Assembly: GCF_011075055.1 (NCBI RefSeq)
Contig: NC_058148.1
Coordinates: forward strand, 15,431,969 to 15,495,968
Origin: Mangifera indica
Taxonomy: Eukaryota > Streptophyta > Magnoliopsida > Sapindales > Anacardiaceae
Direction: 5' to 3'
DNA: 64,000 nucleotides
Positions 62,649-64,000 of the stretch are shown piece after piece. The notes beneath the pieces are model-generated. The model saw nothing but the letters and a program-made list of their open reading frames with translations. It was not told where the DNA came from and did not search any database. Position 1 is the first letter of the stretch. Every line of letters begins with the position of its first letter. Both the position numbers and the translations under genes were made by a program.

Positions 62649-64000
62649 AATCTATATAAATTTTTGCAGTCAGAGCCTCCATAATATTGAGTTCAAATTT
62701 GGTCTCTAGTCAAAAGTTTGGACATTTTTTTATTATGTTTTATTGAGTGAATGATATGCAGATGCTTGAAGAAAAAGGTCCATCAGAGCATATGCTTTAT
62801 GTGTTCACAAAACTCAGTATTAGGGTTTGAGTCAATTCAGAATGAGTCTGATAAGGTCCACCTCAAAATCTATTTAGGGCTAGACCTGAATTGAGGTGCC
62901 TCAGGTTTGAACATTGGCTTGAGTTTGTATGATCATGCTAAAGTTGAGCACAAGCCAAAGTTATAGACTTGGTTAGTTAACTAAGTCAAACTCAAACTAA
63001 AAAAAGTTTAACTCAATTAGATAATCAAATTAAACTAAAGTTGGAGGATATTTGATTCGGTTCAACCTGCGAGCCAATTGAAACCTTGTTTCATAGCTCA
63101 AATCAAGTTGAGCCAAACAATTGGTAAAAACAAAACATCTCTTTCAGGGATGGGTAAAACAATCTCATTGTGTCAATTTTGATGATTATAAGGATTTCAT
63201 TTTGTGCTTTTCTGTTGATGAAATCATGTGTACAGAAGTAGCAAGCTCGCAGTTATTTGGATGGTTGGTTAAATTGATTATATTATTATAGTTATTTCAA
63301 AATTTGAGCCATAAATACCAACCAAATCGTCGAGACACGAATATGCAGGCTTTGAATTTCCCCAATGAGTTTAGTTCTATTATCCCTTCAAACCAAATAT
63401 AAGTTAATACAAGTTTGGATTTGTCATAATTAAACTCAATTTAAGATTGATAAATTTGATAAATTGAGAATCAAATTAATTCAAAAATATTTTTATTTTA
63501 ATTTGGTTTGAATAGAATTGATTTTAATATTCACATTAGTTTTAACTAAAATAAATTGATAAACTCAAACTCTGATTTGTTATCCAAATCAAATAGGACA
63601 CCGACTAGCTTTGATTGTATCAAGCCTAAAGGTGTTCATGGGATGTATAGGCCCAATGGCTTGGCCCAAAATATATGGGGTCAGACTTTACACATGCCGA
63701 TTTATTAATTTTAATAAAAAATTAATTTTTAATATTATAATTATTAATTTTTGTAATATTATATAAACAGTATTGATCGATCCACGGGCTTTATGTCTGA
63801 CCCACAATCCAACCCAAAAGATCCATAAGCCAGGCTGATATGCTATAGTACTAAATCAGACTATTTTCTCAGTCTTCAGGCCGGGCCACAGGCCAGCCCC
63901 GCCCAATTGACCCTCAAGCCCAACTCAAAATAAATAAATGCAAAGTCGGATGGACAATTCCATCATGCTTTTCGTCAGCTGGAGTCACGGGGTGCCGTCA
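62649..64000. other. EHD downstream region and repeats
   Basis: Dispersed AT-rich repeat copies occupy about 62860-63100 and 63360-63610. From about 63630 there is GGCCC-rich DNA that resembles one end of a hAT-type element running past the window. No gene is seen. Confidence 0.45.

Overview
This window is nuclear DNA from a flowering plant, almost certainly a eudicot. It is AT-rich, its genes are split by short GT-AG introns, and several families are plant-specific: ACC oxidase, plastid fibrillin, COP1 with its canonical 13 exons, RIN4-like NOI proteins, DUF3537 proteins and PGG-domain ankyrin proteins. Spaces between genes are filled with small non-autonomous DNA transposons, microsatellites and a dispersed AT-rich repeat family. 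Species is not claimed.

Region 1 (1-16.8 kb) is a local segmental-duplication cluster. A convergent pair, an ankyrin/PGG membrane-protein gene (+) and a plastid fibrillin gene (-), is intact at 12.3-16.8 kb. A second version at the left edge (1-2167) keeps the ankyrin 3' exon and a decayed fibrillin lacking exon 1. A third version (about 6.2-10.0 kb) is only the 5' half of the ankyrin gene with its promoter, and is a pseudogene. Between the first and third versions lie a palindromic element built on a giant inverted 20-bp minisatellite (about 2250-3830) and, abutting it, a Mutator-like MITE (3831-5196).

Region 2 (16.8-29.9 kb) is gene-poor. It holds a broken RING-finger gene (about 18.05-18.66 kb), a Mutator-like MITE (21.4-22.2 kb) and a diverged tandem duplication (27.0-28.1 kb).

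Region 3 (29.9-43.5 kb) has three intact genes: an ACC oxidase (+, ethylene synthesis), a single-exon TPR/PB1 protein of the PHOX family (-), and a COP1-type E3 ligase (-). Between the last two is a promoter with site II elements, a telo-box and a TATA box that has no recognisable gene behind it.

Region 4 (43.5-64 kb) holds a decayed plastid terminal oxidase gene (-), a DUF3537 multi-pass membrane protein (+), a RIN4-like NOI gene with a frameshift (+), a 628-bp Mutator-like MITE with a perfect 9-bp target duplication, and an intact 16-exon EHD1-type dynamin-like GTPase (+) whose fourth intron uses a GC donor.

Exon models for ankyrin, fibrillin, ACC oxidase, COP1 and EHD were built by hand from splice sites. 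Each coding length is divisible by three (789, 316, 319, 650 and 545 codons before the stop), which is strong internal support. The genes do not form one pathway; the window is an ordinary plant gene neighbourhood. Its most unusual parts are the inverted minisatellite, the orphan promoter and the pseudogene collection. I found no convincing new multi-gene system.
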